Below, piece by piece: positions 45,702 to 54,621 of a stretch of DNA of 64,000 nt. Every line of letters begins with the position of its first letter. Within the stretch, counting starts at the first letter, position 1. This DNA comes from Gammaproteobacteria bacterium. Its GTDB lineage: Bacteria; Gemmatimonadota; Gemmatimonadetes; Longimicrobiales; Gaopeijiaceae. The translations under genes and the position numbers were made by a program. The notes under the pieces were generated by a model, which saw nothing but the letters and a program-made list of their open reading frames with translations, was not told the origin of the DNA and ran no database searches. Location: NCBI GenBank assembly GCA_028820325.1, contig JAPPJO010000015.1, forward strand, positions 1-64,000, given 5' to 3'.

Positions 45702-47885
45702 CTACCCCGCCAGCGGATCGGGCCGTAGCTGGAACTGGAGGACCTTGCTGGGCGTGCCCCTCCCCCCTTCCATGTGAAACGGCGCCCGAGTGCTCACGGT
45801 CGCCCACAGCCCCCTTCCCTTCCATCCCCCGTCCGGGTCGTCGATGCGGCCGTCCAGCCACTTGGTGTAGAAGCCGAGCGGATAGGGGACGCGCAGCACG
45901 ACCCACTCTCCGTCCACGAGGGCGAGCAGCCCCTCGGAGGCGTTGCCGGTGTTGATGGGCACGTTCTCGCCGAGCCCGAAGACGTTGAACTGATCGACCC
46001 AGGTGTAGTAGCTCGCCTCGGCGCTTCCCGGGGCGGTGACACCCCGGATCTGCGGGAGCGGCTCCCGATGGAAGGTCCAGCCCTCGGGGCAGTGCTGGCC
46101 GGTGGCATCCGGGCCGTTGAGCGGGCCCGTGCACTTCGTGCGGTCGAAGCTGGCCATGTGCCCGCTGGCGAGCGCCACCCACATCACCCCGTTGCGGTCG
46201 ATGTCCCCGCCGCGGGGCGAGAACCCATTGATGGGCGCGCCGGTCTCGTCGAGGGGCAGCTCGTAGAGCTCGGCGAGCGCCGTCGCCGGCGGATTCGGGC
46301 CCGGATCCAGCCGGACGATCGCGCCCGGATAGCCGAGTGACGTCGCCCAGACTGACCCGTCCGGCGCGGGCGCCACAGAGTAGAAGCCCGCGACGACCCT
46401 CTTGTCCATCGTGGGATCGACGGGCTCGTTGGGCTCGACGTAGTCGTCCCGCCGGCCGTTGCCGTTGGTGTCGAGGATGAGCGCGGTCCAGCCCTGGGAA
46501 GCCTCCTCGTCCCCGGTCTCCTCGAACATCCTCGTGTTCAGCCAGCCCACGACCTGCCCGCCCCCGCTGGTCCAGAGCGTATTGTCCTCATCCTCCGCGA
46601 ACATGAGGTGGTGCGTGCTGAAGCAGGTACGGATGTGGGTGAGCTCCTGCGTCTCCGGATCCCACAGCTGCAGGTGGCGCCGGGCGCTGTTGGTCGGGAA
46701 GAGTTGTGCCGATGGGTGGTCCGATCCTTCGCGGCAGAAGTCCGGGTTCTCCGGGGGAGCCACCGTGGAGGTGAGCCAGAGCCGCCCCCGCTCGTCCAGC
46801 ATCGGGTTGTGAACGTTGTTCTTGCTGGTCCAGATCACTTCGTCTCCCCAGTAGGGCGACGGCTCGGGCATGCCCGGACCCGACGCGGGCTGCGTGCTCG
46901 GATCGCGGACCGTGAGAGGGATTTGCGTCGCGGCGTGGCCCACCGGATCCAGGACCGACACGTAGTCCGCGCTGGCCTCCAGCGCCCCGTAGATGGGCCC
47001 ATAGGCGTTGACCGTGGGATCGCGCCGGTCGGTGGAAACCTCGTCGTGGAGGTAGGCCTTGGGATCGGCCCAGTCCCACAGCGTGACAACCACGTTGCGC
47101 TCGATGCCCTCGGGCCGGGGAGGCGCCTCCGCCGGCACCTCGCCCGCCGCGATGCGGTCGGTCCAGTCGGCGAACATCTCGAGCATCCGCTGCCGGCCCA
47201 TGCGGTCGAAGCCGCCACTCATGCCCCCGCCCGCCTGCCCCGACTTGATGCGCCGGTCCCACGCGTCCACGGAGGAGGAGAACTCACCCAGTTCCGCCGG
47301 GATGTTCCGGGTGCCGAGGCCGCCCATCTGATGGCACGCCGTGCAGTTGCCCGACTTCAGGAGCCGCATCAACTGGGCCTGGTGCTCGAGGTTGGGCGAG
47401 ATGCCGTTCCCTTGGTCACCGGTTCCCGGGAACTCGTGCTCCTCCGGCACCTGGAGCAGCGACAGCCAGTACCCCGCGGGGTAGTACTCCACCGCTGCGC
47501 GGGCATCGGGCGCCGGCACCGCCGTCAGGTCCAGATCCGCGCCAGGGGCGACGCGAACCTTCTCCGAATCGACCAGGCCGTAGCCGCGCACCCAGACATC
47601 GTAGCTGGCCTCGGGCAGGTCGGGGATCAGGTACCGGCCCTCGTCGTCGGTCACGACGATCCGGGCGAAGCGGGTGGGAAGGTCGAGTGTTTCCGCGATG
47701 ACCCAGACGCCGGCTTCGGGGCCGTTCGCGCCGGTCACGATGCCGCTGATGTCGTCGGCGTCGGTGGAGGGGGTGTCTGCGGCGGGTTCGCACGCGGTGA
47801 GTGCGGCCAGGGTGGCCACGGCCGCCAGAACACCCGCGGTCGAGATCCGCGGTTTGCTCATCCGTGGGGTCGTCCGATTCCTCAT
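45702..47885 (-). CDS. Carboxypeptidase-regulatory-like / cytochrome c / propeller lipoprotein
   Basis: This 727-residue exported protein has a lipobox TAC near residue 33. Residues about 45-130 form a carboxypeptidase-regulatory-like domain (GIVTGANGPEAGVWVIAETL then DEGRYLIPDLPEASYDVWVR). A c-type haem motif CTACH lies at C181-H185 in a segment shaped like a single-haem cytochrome (LMRLLKSGNCTACHQMGGLG). The C-terminal 400 residues look like a virginiamycin-B-lyase/NHL propeller (NVHNPMLDERGRLWLTSTVA, SVAPAPDGSVWATSLGYPGA, GGDIDRNGVMWVALASGHMA). It may be an exported redox-linked enzyme. The start at 47885 is set by GGGAGGAGTGAC. Confidence 0.72.
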   Translation of the reverse strand: MRNRTTPRMSKPRISTAGVLAAVATLAALTACEPAADTPSTDADDISGIVTGANGPEAGVWVIAETLDLPTRFARIVVTDDEGRYLIPDLPEASYDVWVRGYGLVDSEKVRVAPGADLDLTAVPAPDARAAVEYYPAGYWLSLLQVPEEHEFPGTGDQGNGISPNLEHQAQLMRLLKSGNCTACHQMGGLGTRNIPAELGEFSSSVDAWDRRIKSGQAGGGMSGGFDRMGRQRMLEMFADWTDRIAAGEVPAEAPPRPEGIERNVVVTLWDWADPKAYLHDEVSTDRRDPTVNAYGPIYGALEASADYVSVLDPVGHAATQIPLTVRDPSTQPASGPGMPEPSPYWGDEVIWTSKNNVHNPMLDERGRLWLTSTVAPPENPDFCREGSDHPSAQLFPTNSARRHLQLWDPETQELTHIRTCFSTHHLMFAEDEDNTLWTSGGGQVVGWLNTRMFEETGDEEASQGWTALILDTNGNGRRDDYVEPNEPVDPTMDKRVVAGFYSVAPAPDGSVWATSLGYPGAIVRLDPGPNPPATALAELYELPLDETGAPINGFSPRGGDIDRNGVMWVALASGHMASFDRTKCTGPLNGPDATGQHCPEGWTFHREPLPQIRGVTAPGSAEASYYTWVDQFNVFGLGENVPINTGNASEGLLALVDGEWVVLRVPYPLGFYTKWLDGRIDDPDGGWKGRGLWATVSTRAPFHMEGGRGTPSKVLQFQLRPDPLAG

Positions 47886-48161
47886 GTCACTCCTCCCGCT
47901 CAGGCATCCCGAGACCGACAACTCGGGTACTCTGACTGATAGGACGGAGGCTGATGCCGGGCCAGTGCGTTGCCGCGGAGATTCTGCCGGCGGGGTCTCA
48001 AGAAGGCTGGAAGCGATCAGCGTGTCGGGCCGCCGCCCGACAAGCGCCCGGGGCGAGGGCTGATGAAACCTGACGTGCTGCCCTACGGGCCGGGATTGTG
48101 GTATCGTTCTGATAGAGTTGGCGACGGGGCCGTGGAACCTTCAGGAACGACACAAGCAGCG

Positions 48162-48374
48162 ATGAACGAGATCATCTTCGAAGTTACGGAGGACGAGGTC
48201 GACGGTGGCTACTCGGCCAGCGCGATCGGGTACGGGATTCACACGCAGGGCGATTCCATGGAGGAAATCCGTCGAAACGTCCGGGAGGCTGTTGACTGCT
48301 ACTTCGATGAGACGATGGAACGCCCCGGGATCATCCGTCTGCATTTCGTGCGCGATGAAGTCCTTGTTCCGTGA
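48162..48374 (+). CDS. hicB: HicB-like antitoxin
   Basis: This 70-residue protein has the HicB degraded-RNase-H-like fold: IIFEVTEDEVDGGYSASAIG then IHTQGDSMEEIRRNVREAVD and CYFDETMERPGIIRLHFVRD. HicB binds and blocks HicA and usually represses the operon. The start at 48162 follows a gap from the previous gene of more than 250 bp. Upstream in-frame sequence lacks similarity. The order antitoxin then toxin is the less common one for this family. The hicA start overlaps its stop in GTGA. Confidence 0.85.
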   Translation: MNEIIFEVTEDEVDGGYSASAIGYGIHTQGDSMEEIRRNVREAVDCYFDETMERPGIIRLHFVRDEVLVP

Positions 48375-48613
48375 GGTTGCCCCGAAATGTCAGTGGACGA
48401 AGGCTAACGGCCGCCTTGGCGCGGCTGGGGTATGAGGTTGTCCGCCAGCGCGGGTCTCACGTCCGGATCACCACGCAGGTCGGTGGCGAACATCATGAAG
48501 TCATTCCAGATCACAATCCGATTCGGGTCAAGACGCTGTCGAGCATACTGAAGAGCGTCGCGCGACATCACGGGATGACAGTAGACGATCTTCTCGCTCG
48601 CCTTGACCTATAG
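48371..48613 (+). CDS. hicA: HicA-like mRNA interferase toxin
   Basis: This 80-residue protein has a double-stranded RNA-binding-like HicA fold. The core RRLTAALARLGYEVVRQRGS followed by HVRITT carries the catalytic histidine in GSHVRI, and HEVIPDHNPIRVKTLSSILK follows. HicA cleaves mRNA in a ribosome-linked or free manner. The GTG start overlaps hicB by 4 bp. The HigA-like gene follows by 27 bp. Confidence 0.88.
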   Translation: MRLPRNVSGRRLTAALARLGYEVVRQRGSHVRITTQVGGEHHEVIPDHNPIRVKTLSSILKSVARHHGMTVDDLLARLDL

Positions 48614-48640
48614 GATTAACCCTTTCACAACGGATCGATC

Positions 48641-48928
48641 ATGGCCATGCACAACCCACCACACCCGGGTGGCATCGTCAAGCGGCAGTGTCTCGAACCC
48701 CTGGGGCTGACCGTGACACGGGTCGCCAAGGGTCTGGGCGTTACCCGGCAGGCGCTTTCGGAGCTGGTGAACGAGCGAACCGGGATTTCGGTGGAGATGG
48801 CCATCAGGCTGTCGAAGGCATTCGGTTCGACGGCGGAGACCTGGCTGGGGATGCAGACGGCCTACGATCTATGGCGGGCCCGCGACCGTACGCAAGAGAT
48901 CGCGGTCGAGCGCTTCGTTGGAGCGTGA
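48641..48928 (+). CDS. higA: HigA-family antitoxin (Xre-type HTH)
   Basis: This 95-residue protein has the HigA/VapI signature: [20 protein letters not shown], then the helix-turn-helix [20 protein letters not shown], and [20 protein letters not shown] with the closing [10 protein letters not shown]. HigA represses its operon and neutralises HigB. No HigB (RelE-like) gene lies upstream, where it normally would be; the gene instead follows hicBA. Its stop overlaps the GTG start of a DUF1801 protein. It may be an orphan, or have the DUF1801 protein as partner. Confidence 0.88.
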   Translation: MAMHNPPHPGGIVKRQCLEPLGLTVTRVAKGLGVTRQALSELVNERTGISVEMAIRLSKAFGSTAETWLGMQTAYDLWRARDRTQEIAVERFVGA

Positions 48929-49332
48929 AACCCAAACTCCTCTCGGGCGGCAACCCCCAGATTGCGAAGGCCGATGGCGATGCGCCCGTGCAGGCGTACA
49001 TCGCCGCCATGCCGGGCTGGAAGCACGATGTCGGCGGCTATCTCGACGCCCTCGTCGAGCGCCACGTGCCCGATGTCCGCAAGGCGGTGCGATGGAACTC
49101 ACCCTTCTACGGCATCGAGGGCCAGGGCTGGTTTCTCGCCTACCACTGCTTCACGAAGTACGTGAAGGTGACCTTCCTGAACGGCGGCTCGCTGCGTCCC
49201 CTTCCCCCGGTGACTTCAAAGTACGAGCACGTGCGCTACTTCCACATCCTCGAGGACGATGAGCCGGACGAGGATCTGCTGGTGAGCTGGATAAAGCAGG
49301 CGTCGGCGCTGCCCGGAGAAAAGACCTTCTAG
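48925..49332 (+). CDS. DUF1801 (YdhG-like) protein
   Basis: This 135-residue protein of the YdhG/DUF1801 fold has [60 protein letters not shown] and a C-terminal helix. Function of the family is unknown; some members bind ligands or iron. The GTG at 48925 overlaps the higA stop in GTGA. At the far end its stop shares CTAG with the convergent FG-GAP gene stop. Confidence 0.8.
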   Translation: MKPKLLSGGNPQIAKADGDAPVQAYIAAMPGWKHDVGGYLDALVERHVPDVRKAVRWNSPFYGIEGQGWFLAYHCFTKYVKVTFLNGGSLRPLPPVTSKYEHVRYFHILEDDEPDEDLLVSWIKQASALPGEKTF

Positions 49333-50480
49333 TCCCGTCCGGCCGCCACGTTCGCAAAGAGCCCGTTGGGCGCCCCTGAATTCGCGGTCACGATATCCGG
49401 AAGCCCGTCGCCGTTCAGGTCCCCCACACCCAAGCCGTAGGTCGCGCAGTCCGCGCATCCGAAACGGAACTCGACGAACGCCGGGAGCTCGCCGCCCCGG
49501 TTGAAGTAGACGGCGTTTTGCGCGCCCACGTTCGCAACAACGATGTCGGGATCCCCGTCGAGATCCAGGTCCGCGAGTTGGACCGCGTAGCTCTCGTCGT
49601 CGGCCAGCCCGAAGGGCAGGCTGCGGTCGAACCCTCCCGATCCATCGCCGAAGTACACGGCGTTCGACTCGCCGATGTTGGCCGTCACGATGTCGAGGAC
49701 CCCGTCGCCGTCCACATCGCCCACAGCCACACCGCGCGTCTCGTCGCTCCCGGTCCCGTATCCGCTCACCCGCTCGAAGCTGCCGCCATCGTTCCAGTGG
49801 ATGGTGTTCGCCCCACCGTCCCGGTTGGCGAGCACGAGGTCCGGGTCCCCGTCGCCGTCAAGGTCCGCGGCGACGACATCGATGGTAGAGTCGTCCCCGG
49901 CCCCGAACGGCGTTCCCTTGCCGAAGGCCCCCGAACCGTCTCCATGGAAGATGAAGTTCTGGCGGGCCCGGTTGACCACCAGGATGTCCACCTGCCCATC
50001 GCCGTCCAGATCGGCCAGCGTCAGGCTGCGCGTTGAACTTGGCGCTCCGAACGTGGCACCGGTCTCGAAGCGGCCCGTTCCGTCGTTGAAGAAGATGAGG
50101 CTGCGCGTGCGGTCGTTCCCCACTGCGACATCCAGATCTCCGTCGCCATCGAAGTCGGCGAGCGGGACAGCGTAGCTGCCCGCCTCCTCCTCACCCAGCC
50201 GCCGCGCCAGCGTGAAGGCGGCGTCGCCGTCGTTCAGGTAGACCCGGTTCTGCTCGGGCCAGTGGCGGCCGTTGGCGACAACCACGTCCAGCGCCCCGTC
50301 GCCGTTCACGTCGCCCAGGCTCACCGAGGCAGTCAGTTCGCTTCCTCCTCCAAGCGACCGGAGTGGGCGGAACGTCCGCTCCTGTGCGACGAGCGGGGTC
50401 AAGGCGAGCGGGGATGCGAGGCTGGCGGCGGTGAGTAGCGCAAGGCAGCGTTCCCGAACGAGCATCGTCAAATCCCGCAT
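49329..50480 (-). CDS. FG-GAP/VCBS repeat protein, exported
   Basis: This 383-residue protein has a signal peptide (to about residue 33, LVAQE) and then about seven repeats of a calcium-binding FG-GAP/VCBS unit: GDVNGDGALDVVVANG, ADFDGDGDLDVAVGND, ADLDGDGQVDILVVNR, ADLDGDGDPDLVLANR, GDVDGDGVLDIVTANI, ADLDLDGDPDIVVANV and GDLNGDGLPDIVTANS. Each carries the DxDxDGxxD loop of a seven-bladed integrin-alpha-like propeller. Such proteins sit on the surface and may bind partners or glycans. The start at 50480 has a GGAGGGGAGAC site. Confidence 0.88.
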   Translation of the reverse strand: MRDLTMLVRERCLALLTAASLASPLALTPLVAQERTFRPLRSLGGGSELTASVSLGDVNGDGALDVVVANGRHWPEQNRVYLNDGDAAFTLARRLGEEEAGSYAVPLADFDGDGDLDVAVGNDRTRSLIFFNDGTGRFETGATFGAPSSTRSLTLADLDGDGQVDILVVNRARQNFIFHGDGSGAFGKGTPFGAGDDSTIDVVAADLDGDGDPDLVLANRDGGANTIHWNDGGSFERVSGYGTGSDETRGVAVGDVDGDGVLDIVTANIGESNAVYFGDGSGGFDRSLPFGLADDESYAVQLADLDLDGDPDIVVANVGAQNAVYFNRGGELPAFVEFRFGCADCATYGLGVGDLNGDGLPDIVTANSGAPNGLFANVAAGRD

Positions 50481-50568
50481 GTCTCCCCTCCTGCTCAGAC
50501 CTCTTCCGAGCCAGCGATGCTCGAATGGATAGGACGGGGCAGGATGCCTGGCCAGTGCCGGGGGTGCG

Positions 50569-52095
50569 CTACCCGTCCGCCCTTCCGGGCCGCAACAGCA
50601 ATGCGATGGCGATGGCGATGGCGGCAACCAGGCCTCCGACGACAAAGGCATCGTCGAGCGCGCCGCCCAGAGCCGTCGTGAAGTACCGGCGCACGCTGTC
50701 AGCAGCCTGAGCGCCGCCCGGCAGTTCCTGCAACGTCGAGTCGAGAGCCGCTCCGGCCAGCGCCATCGACTCCATCCAGCCGTCGGGAAGCTGGACGCGC
50801 AGCGACTCGGGGAGGGCGTCGAGAAACCGCGAGGACGTGCGCTGCGCAACCACCGCGCCCATGACGGCCACGCCCACCGTGCCTCCCACCGATCTCTGGA
50901 ACTGCACTGCCGCCGTGGCAGCACCGATGTTGGCATGGGCAACGGTGTTCTGTACCGCAACCGTGAATACCGAGGTCACGCCGCCGATCCCGATGCCCAT
51001 CACCAGGATGTACGCGAGGGCAATGGCAACCCCTGTTTCGGGGGTCAGGGTCGAAAGCGCCAGCATCCCGGCCGCTGCGAGCGCCGTGCTGGACAGAGCC
51101 AACGCGCGATGGCTCACGCCTGAACGAGAGAGAAGCTGTCCCGACGTTGCGGCGCCGACGACGATGCCCAGCATGATCGGGGCGAGATAAGCGCCGCTTT
51201 GCGCGGCGGATGTCCCCTGCACCGCCTGAAAGAAGAGCGGTATGAAGAGGATGCCTCCAAACATCATGAACCCGATCAGGAACATGGCCGTCACGGACAC
51301 GAGCACGGTTCGGTTTCGGTAGATGTCCAGGGGCATGATCGGCCACGCCGCCCTGGACTCGATGGCCATGAAGAGACCGGTGACCGCCAGTCCGAAGACA
51401 AGGAGCCCGATAACCTGCCAGGAACCCCACGGATACAGGACGCCGCCCGCGGAGAGGGCCACGAGCACAGACATCGTGGCTACGACCAGCGCCGCGATTC
51501 CCGCATGGTCGATCGCCGGGCGATCTCCGGGCGGGCGGGCGGGACGGGGATAGGACCGCGCGAGCCGGGCGAACACCGCCAACCCGACCGGTACGTTGAC
51601 AAGGAACGCCCAGCCCCAATGCACCCGGTCAACGACTACCCCGCCCACCAGCGGTCCGGCGACGGCTGCCAGGCCGAAGACAGCGCCGGCCATGCCATGG
51701 TACCTGCCGCGATCCTCAGGAGGAGCCAGGTCTCCGGCGGCGGCGATGGCGTTGACCAGGATCACACCGCCCCCGGCACCCTGCAGGGCGCGGAAGGCGA
51801 TGAGCTGGTTCATCGACTGGCTCAAGCCGACAAGGACCGAAGCGAGGGTGAAGGCCACGACGCCGACCAGAAACATGACCCGGCGCCCGTAGAGGTCGGC
51901 GAGCCTGCCCGCGATCGGCATGACCGTCGTCGAGGTCACCATGTAGGACGTGGACGCCCACGCGTACCTGTCGAACCCCCCCAGGTCGGCGATGGCGGCA
52001 GGCAGCACGGTGCTCACGACCGTGTTCCCCATGGCGGCCAGAAAGAGCGCCGCCATCGCGCCGTGGAGCGCCCGCCGGTGTTGGTCGGGGCTCAC
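50569..52095 (-). CDS. MFS multidrug exporter, DHA2 (EmrB/QacA) family
   Basis: This 508-residue protein has 14 predicted membrane helices. DHA2 features include GRLADLYGRRVMFLVGVVAF (motif A), RALQGAGGGVILVNAIAAAG (motif B) and AGAVFGLAAVAGPLVGGVVV (motif C, antiporter). It likely expels drugs or other small toxic molecules with H+. GTG at 52095 overlaps the dctM stop in GTGA; the GTG at 52098 is an alternative. Being the last gene of the TRAP run it may be transcribed with it, but a functional link is not clear. Confidence 0.85.
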   Translation of the reverse strand: MSPDQHRRALHGAMAALFLAAMGNTVVSTVLPAAIADLGGFDRYAWASTSYMVTSTTVMPIAGRLADLYGRRVMFLVGVVAFTLASVLVGLSQSMNQLIAFRALQGAGGGVILVNAIAAAGDLAPPEDRGRYHGMAGAVFGLAAVAGPLVGGVVVDRVHWGWAFLVNVPVGLAVFARLARSYPRPARPPGDRPAIDHAGIAALVVATMSVLVALSAGGVLYPWGSWQVIGLLVFGLAVTGLFMAIESRAAWPIMPLDIYRNRTVLVSVTAMFLIGFMMFGGILFIPLFFQAVQGTSAAQSGAYLAPIMLGIVVGAATSGQLLSRSGVSHRALALSSTALAAAGMLALSTLTPETGVAIALAYILVMGIGIGGVTSVFTVAVQNTVAHANIGAATAAVQFQRSVGGTVGVAVMGAVVAQRTSSRFLDALPESLRVQLPDGWMESMALAGAALDSTLQELPGGAQAADSVRRYFTTALGGALDDAFVVGGLVAAIAIAIALLLRPGRADG

Positions 52096-53366
52096 CACCC
52101 CAACACCCCCGGCAGCCACAATACCACCCCCGGCACAAACGCGATCACCATCGTAAGCCCCAGCATCAACGCCAAATACGGCCACAGCGGCCGCGCCACC
52201 TCCGCCGGCTCGACCCCTCCCACCGAGCAGGCCACCAGCAGGCTGACGCCCACGGGCGGGAGGAACACGGAGATCCCCTGGGTCGCCACGATGACGGCGC
52301 CGTAGTGCACGGGATCGATGCCCAGTTGCATCGCCAGGGGCAGCAGGATGGGCGTGAGCAGGACCACCGCGGGCACGCCCTCCAGGATGGCGCCGAGCGG
52401 CAGGAAAACGAGGATCGTGAGGAGCATGAAGCCGGCCTGCCCGCCGCCCATTCCCACCACCGATGCCGCCAGCGTCTGGGGCACCTGCATCACGGCGAGG
52501 ACCCAGCCCAGCAGGCGCGCGGCGCCCACCACGAACAGCACCATCCCCGACACCATGGCGGTCTGGACGATCTTCCTCCACAGCTCCGCAAGGGTGAGGG
52601 ACCGGTACACCAGCCCGGCCAGCAGCAACGCGTAGGCGACCGCCACCGCAGCGGCCTCCGTGGGCGTGAAGAGCCCGAAGCGGATGCCCCCCAGGATGAC
52701 CACGATCATGAGGAGCGGCAGCAGCGCATCTCGCGCCGCGCGCCGGAGTTCTGCGAGGGACGCGCGCTCCCCGGCAGGCCATCCCTGCCTGCGCGCCTGC
52801 CATCCGATCTGTGTCATCAGGCCGACGGCGATGAGCAGCGCGGGCACGATCGAAGCGACGAACAGCGCGCCGACGGAGACGTTGCCGATGACGCCGTAGA
52901 CGACCATCACGATGGCCGGCGGAATGAGGATTCCCATGCCGCACGCGGCCGACACGATCGCGGTGGCGCGCGCGCGGCCGTAGCCGTTCGCCGTCAGTTG
53001 CGGCACCATGATGCCCCCGATGGCGGCCGCATCCGCGGAAGTGGAGCCGGACACCCCCGAGAAGAACATCTCGGCCATGATCACCACCTGCCCGAGCCCT
53101 CCGGGGAGGTGTCCCACGAGCGCCCGCGCCAGCGTCACCAGTCGGCGGCTGATCCCTCCGACGTCCATCAGGAAGCCGGCGAGAATGAAAAGGGGGACGG
53201 CGAGCATGGGGAAGGAGTCCATGCCCGCGACGATCTGCTGCGGAATGATGACGAGCGGGAGGTCGGCCACCACGATGGCCAGCACGGCCGCGATCGCGAG
53301 CGCGAAGCCGATGGGCACGGCGGCCAGCACCAGCAGCCCGAAGATGCCGAGGAGAAACGCGCCCAT
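52092..53366 (-). CDS. dctM: TRAP transporter large membrane subunit (DctM)
   Basis: This 424-residue membrane protein is the ion-coupled elevator subunit of a TRAP transporter. It has about 12 helices. DctM blocks are PMLAVPLFILAGFLMDVGGI, MFFSGVSGSTSADAAAIGGI and ACGMGILIPPAIVMVVYGVI, plus GATxGVSVFLPP-like GISVFLPPVGVSLLVACSVG near the end. It works with DctQ and the solute-binding protein to take up an organic acid with Na+. Its ATG overlaps the dctQ stop by one base (TGATG). Confidence 0.93.
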   Translation of the reverse strand: MGAFLLGIFGLLVLAAVPIGFALAIAAVLAIVVADLPLVIIPQQIVAGMDSFPMLAVPLFILAGFLMDVGGISRRLVTLARALVGHLPGGLGQVVIMAEMFFSGVSGSTSADAAAIGGIMVPQLTANGYGRARATAIVSAACGMGILIPPAIVMVVYGVIGNVSVGALFVASIVPALLIAVGLMTQIGWQARRQGWPAGERASLAELRRAARDALLPLLMIVVILGGIRFGLFTPTEAAAVAVAYALLLAGLVYRSLTLAELWRKIVQTAMVSGMVLFVVGAARLLGWVLAVMQVPQTLAASVVGMGGGQAGFMLLTILVFLPLGAILEGVPAVVLLTPILLPLAMQLGIDPVHYGAVIVATQGISVFLPPVGVSLLVACSVGGVEPAEVARPLWPYLALMLGLTMVIAFVPGVVLWLPGVLGW

Positions 53367-53839
53367 CAGCGGGTGTCCTCCCCGGCCCATCCCGCCACCA
53401 TGTGCACCACCATCAGCACCCCGGACACCGGAGCCGCCGCGTAGACCAGGGCGACAGGCAGGTTCAGGGCCGGCGAGCGCTCTCCCATGGTGAGGTCCAT
53501 GAGCGCGATGCCGGTGCCGATGAGGAGCAGCGAGAACAGCAGCACGACCGCCCCGGCGAACCTCGCCACGACCTTCTTCTCGCGCGGCGCGAGCGCCTTC
53601 GTGACCTGGTCGAACCCGAAGTGCGCCCGGTGCTCCACTGCCAGCGACGCCCCCAGCAGCGACAGCCAGATGAAGCAGAAACGCGAGACCTCCTCGCTCC
53701 ACGGATTCGGGTACGCGAAGAGGTAGCGCATCAGGACCTGGAGGAGGACCACGAGGGCTACGGTGATCAGAAGGCCACCCGCCGCCCAGGTCTCGAGCTT
53801 CACCAGGACCCCGTTGAGGGCGCGGAGCCGTCGCATCAT
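53366..53839 (-). CDS. dctQ: TRAP transporter small membrane subunit (DctQ)
   Basis: This 157-residue protein has four membrane helices. The characteristic block is RYLFAYPNPWSEEVSRFCFI then WLSLLGASLAVEHRAHFGFD near residues 38-78, shared by DctQ proteins. It braces DctM in the membrane and helps dock the binding protein. It starts 22 bp after the AlkD-like gene, whose insertion separates it from dctP. Confidence 0.9.
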   Translation of the reverse strand: MMRRLRALNGVLVKLETWAAGGLLITVALVVLLQVLMRYLFAYPNPWSEEVSRFCFIWLSLLGASLAVEHRAHFGFDQVTKALAPREKKVVARFAGAVVLLFSLLLIGTGIALMDLTMGERSPALNLPVALVYAAAPVSGVLMVVHMVAGWAGEDTR

Positions 53840-53861
53840 TCGCGCTCAGCCTCGGCTCGCG

Positions 53862-54620
53862 TCACCTGATAGCCCCCGTCCGCGTTCTCGCCTTGTACCG
53901 CTCGTGATCTGGCAGGTATCGCGTATGCCGCCGGATCACCTCCGCCGAGAGATCGCCGAAGTGCCGCTCCACCAGGGCGGCCGCGACACCCGGGTGCACC
54001 TTCGACATGTCGCTCACGACCCACCCGATCCCGGTCTGGATGAACCGCTCGCGTTCGCGCACAAGCGCCGCAACCGTCGTCTCGATGAGCGGATGGTACG
54101 ACTCGTCGCGCACCACCGCCCTGAAGGGCACGATTGCCGCGCGACGCTGCCAGAGGTTCTCGGCGGTGCGCCATCCGGCGATCCTTTCGGCCGTCCCGGT
54201 CGGGCCACGGCGGAGCAGCGGACCCAGCACCCGCACGCTGAACCAATCGCTCGTCGACCAGTCGAAGAAGGCGCCCTCCGCAAAGAGTTCTTCGGCCACC
54301 GCGAGAAGCCGGTCCGGATGCAGCCGCCGCACCAGGTACTGCTGCATGTAGAGAATCCCGGCGAACTTGTCCTCGGCCAGGCGTTCCCCGATCAGCGAAC
54401 GGGCCAGGGCGAGCTGATCGTCGTCCGGCAGGCGCTCGAGCCCGTGCTCGCCTCGCCACTCGGCCACAATCCGCGTGACCACCGGCGTCTTCACCCCGCG
54501 GTAGCCGATCGCGTGCTTCAGGTAGTTCTCGAACCACACCTTAGTGGCGGGATCCGCAACCGCGTCCAGTCGCCCCTGCAGGTCTGCGATCAAGCCGGCG
54601 GCTCTCGAATCGAAGCTCAT
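53862..54620 (-). CDS. DNA alkylation repair protein (AlkD-like HEAT repeats)
   Basis: This 252-residue all-helical protein of the DNA alkylation repair (AlkD/AlkC) family has YLKHAIGYRGVKTPVVTRIV near residue 35, FAGILYMQQYLVRR, FFDWSTSDWFSVRVLGPLLR, NLWQRRAAIVPFRAVVR and GIGWVVSDMSKVHPGVAAAL, which are the HEAT-like repeats that wrap DNA. AlkD removes positively charged alkylated bases by base excision. It lies between dctP and dctQ with one base after the dctP stop, an unusual position that suggests insertion into the TRAP operon or joint transcription only. Confidence 0.85.
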   Translation of the reverse strand: MSFDSRAAGLIADLQGRLDAVADPATKVWFENYLKHAIGYRGVKTPVVTRIVAEWRGEHGLERLPDDDQLALARSLIGERLAEDKFAGILYMQQYLVRRLHPDRLLAVAEELFAEGAFFDWSTSDWFSVRVLGPLLRRGPTGTAERIAGWRTAENLWQRRAAIVPFRAVVRDESYHPLIETTVAALVRERERFIQTGIGWVVSDMSKVHPGVAAALVERHFGDLSAEVIRRHTRYLPDHERYKARTRTGAIR

Positions 54621-54621
54621 C

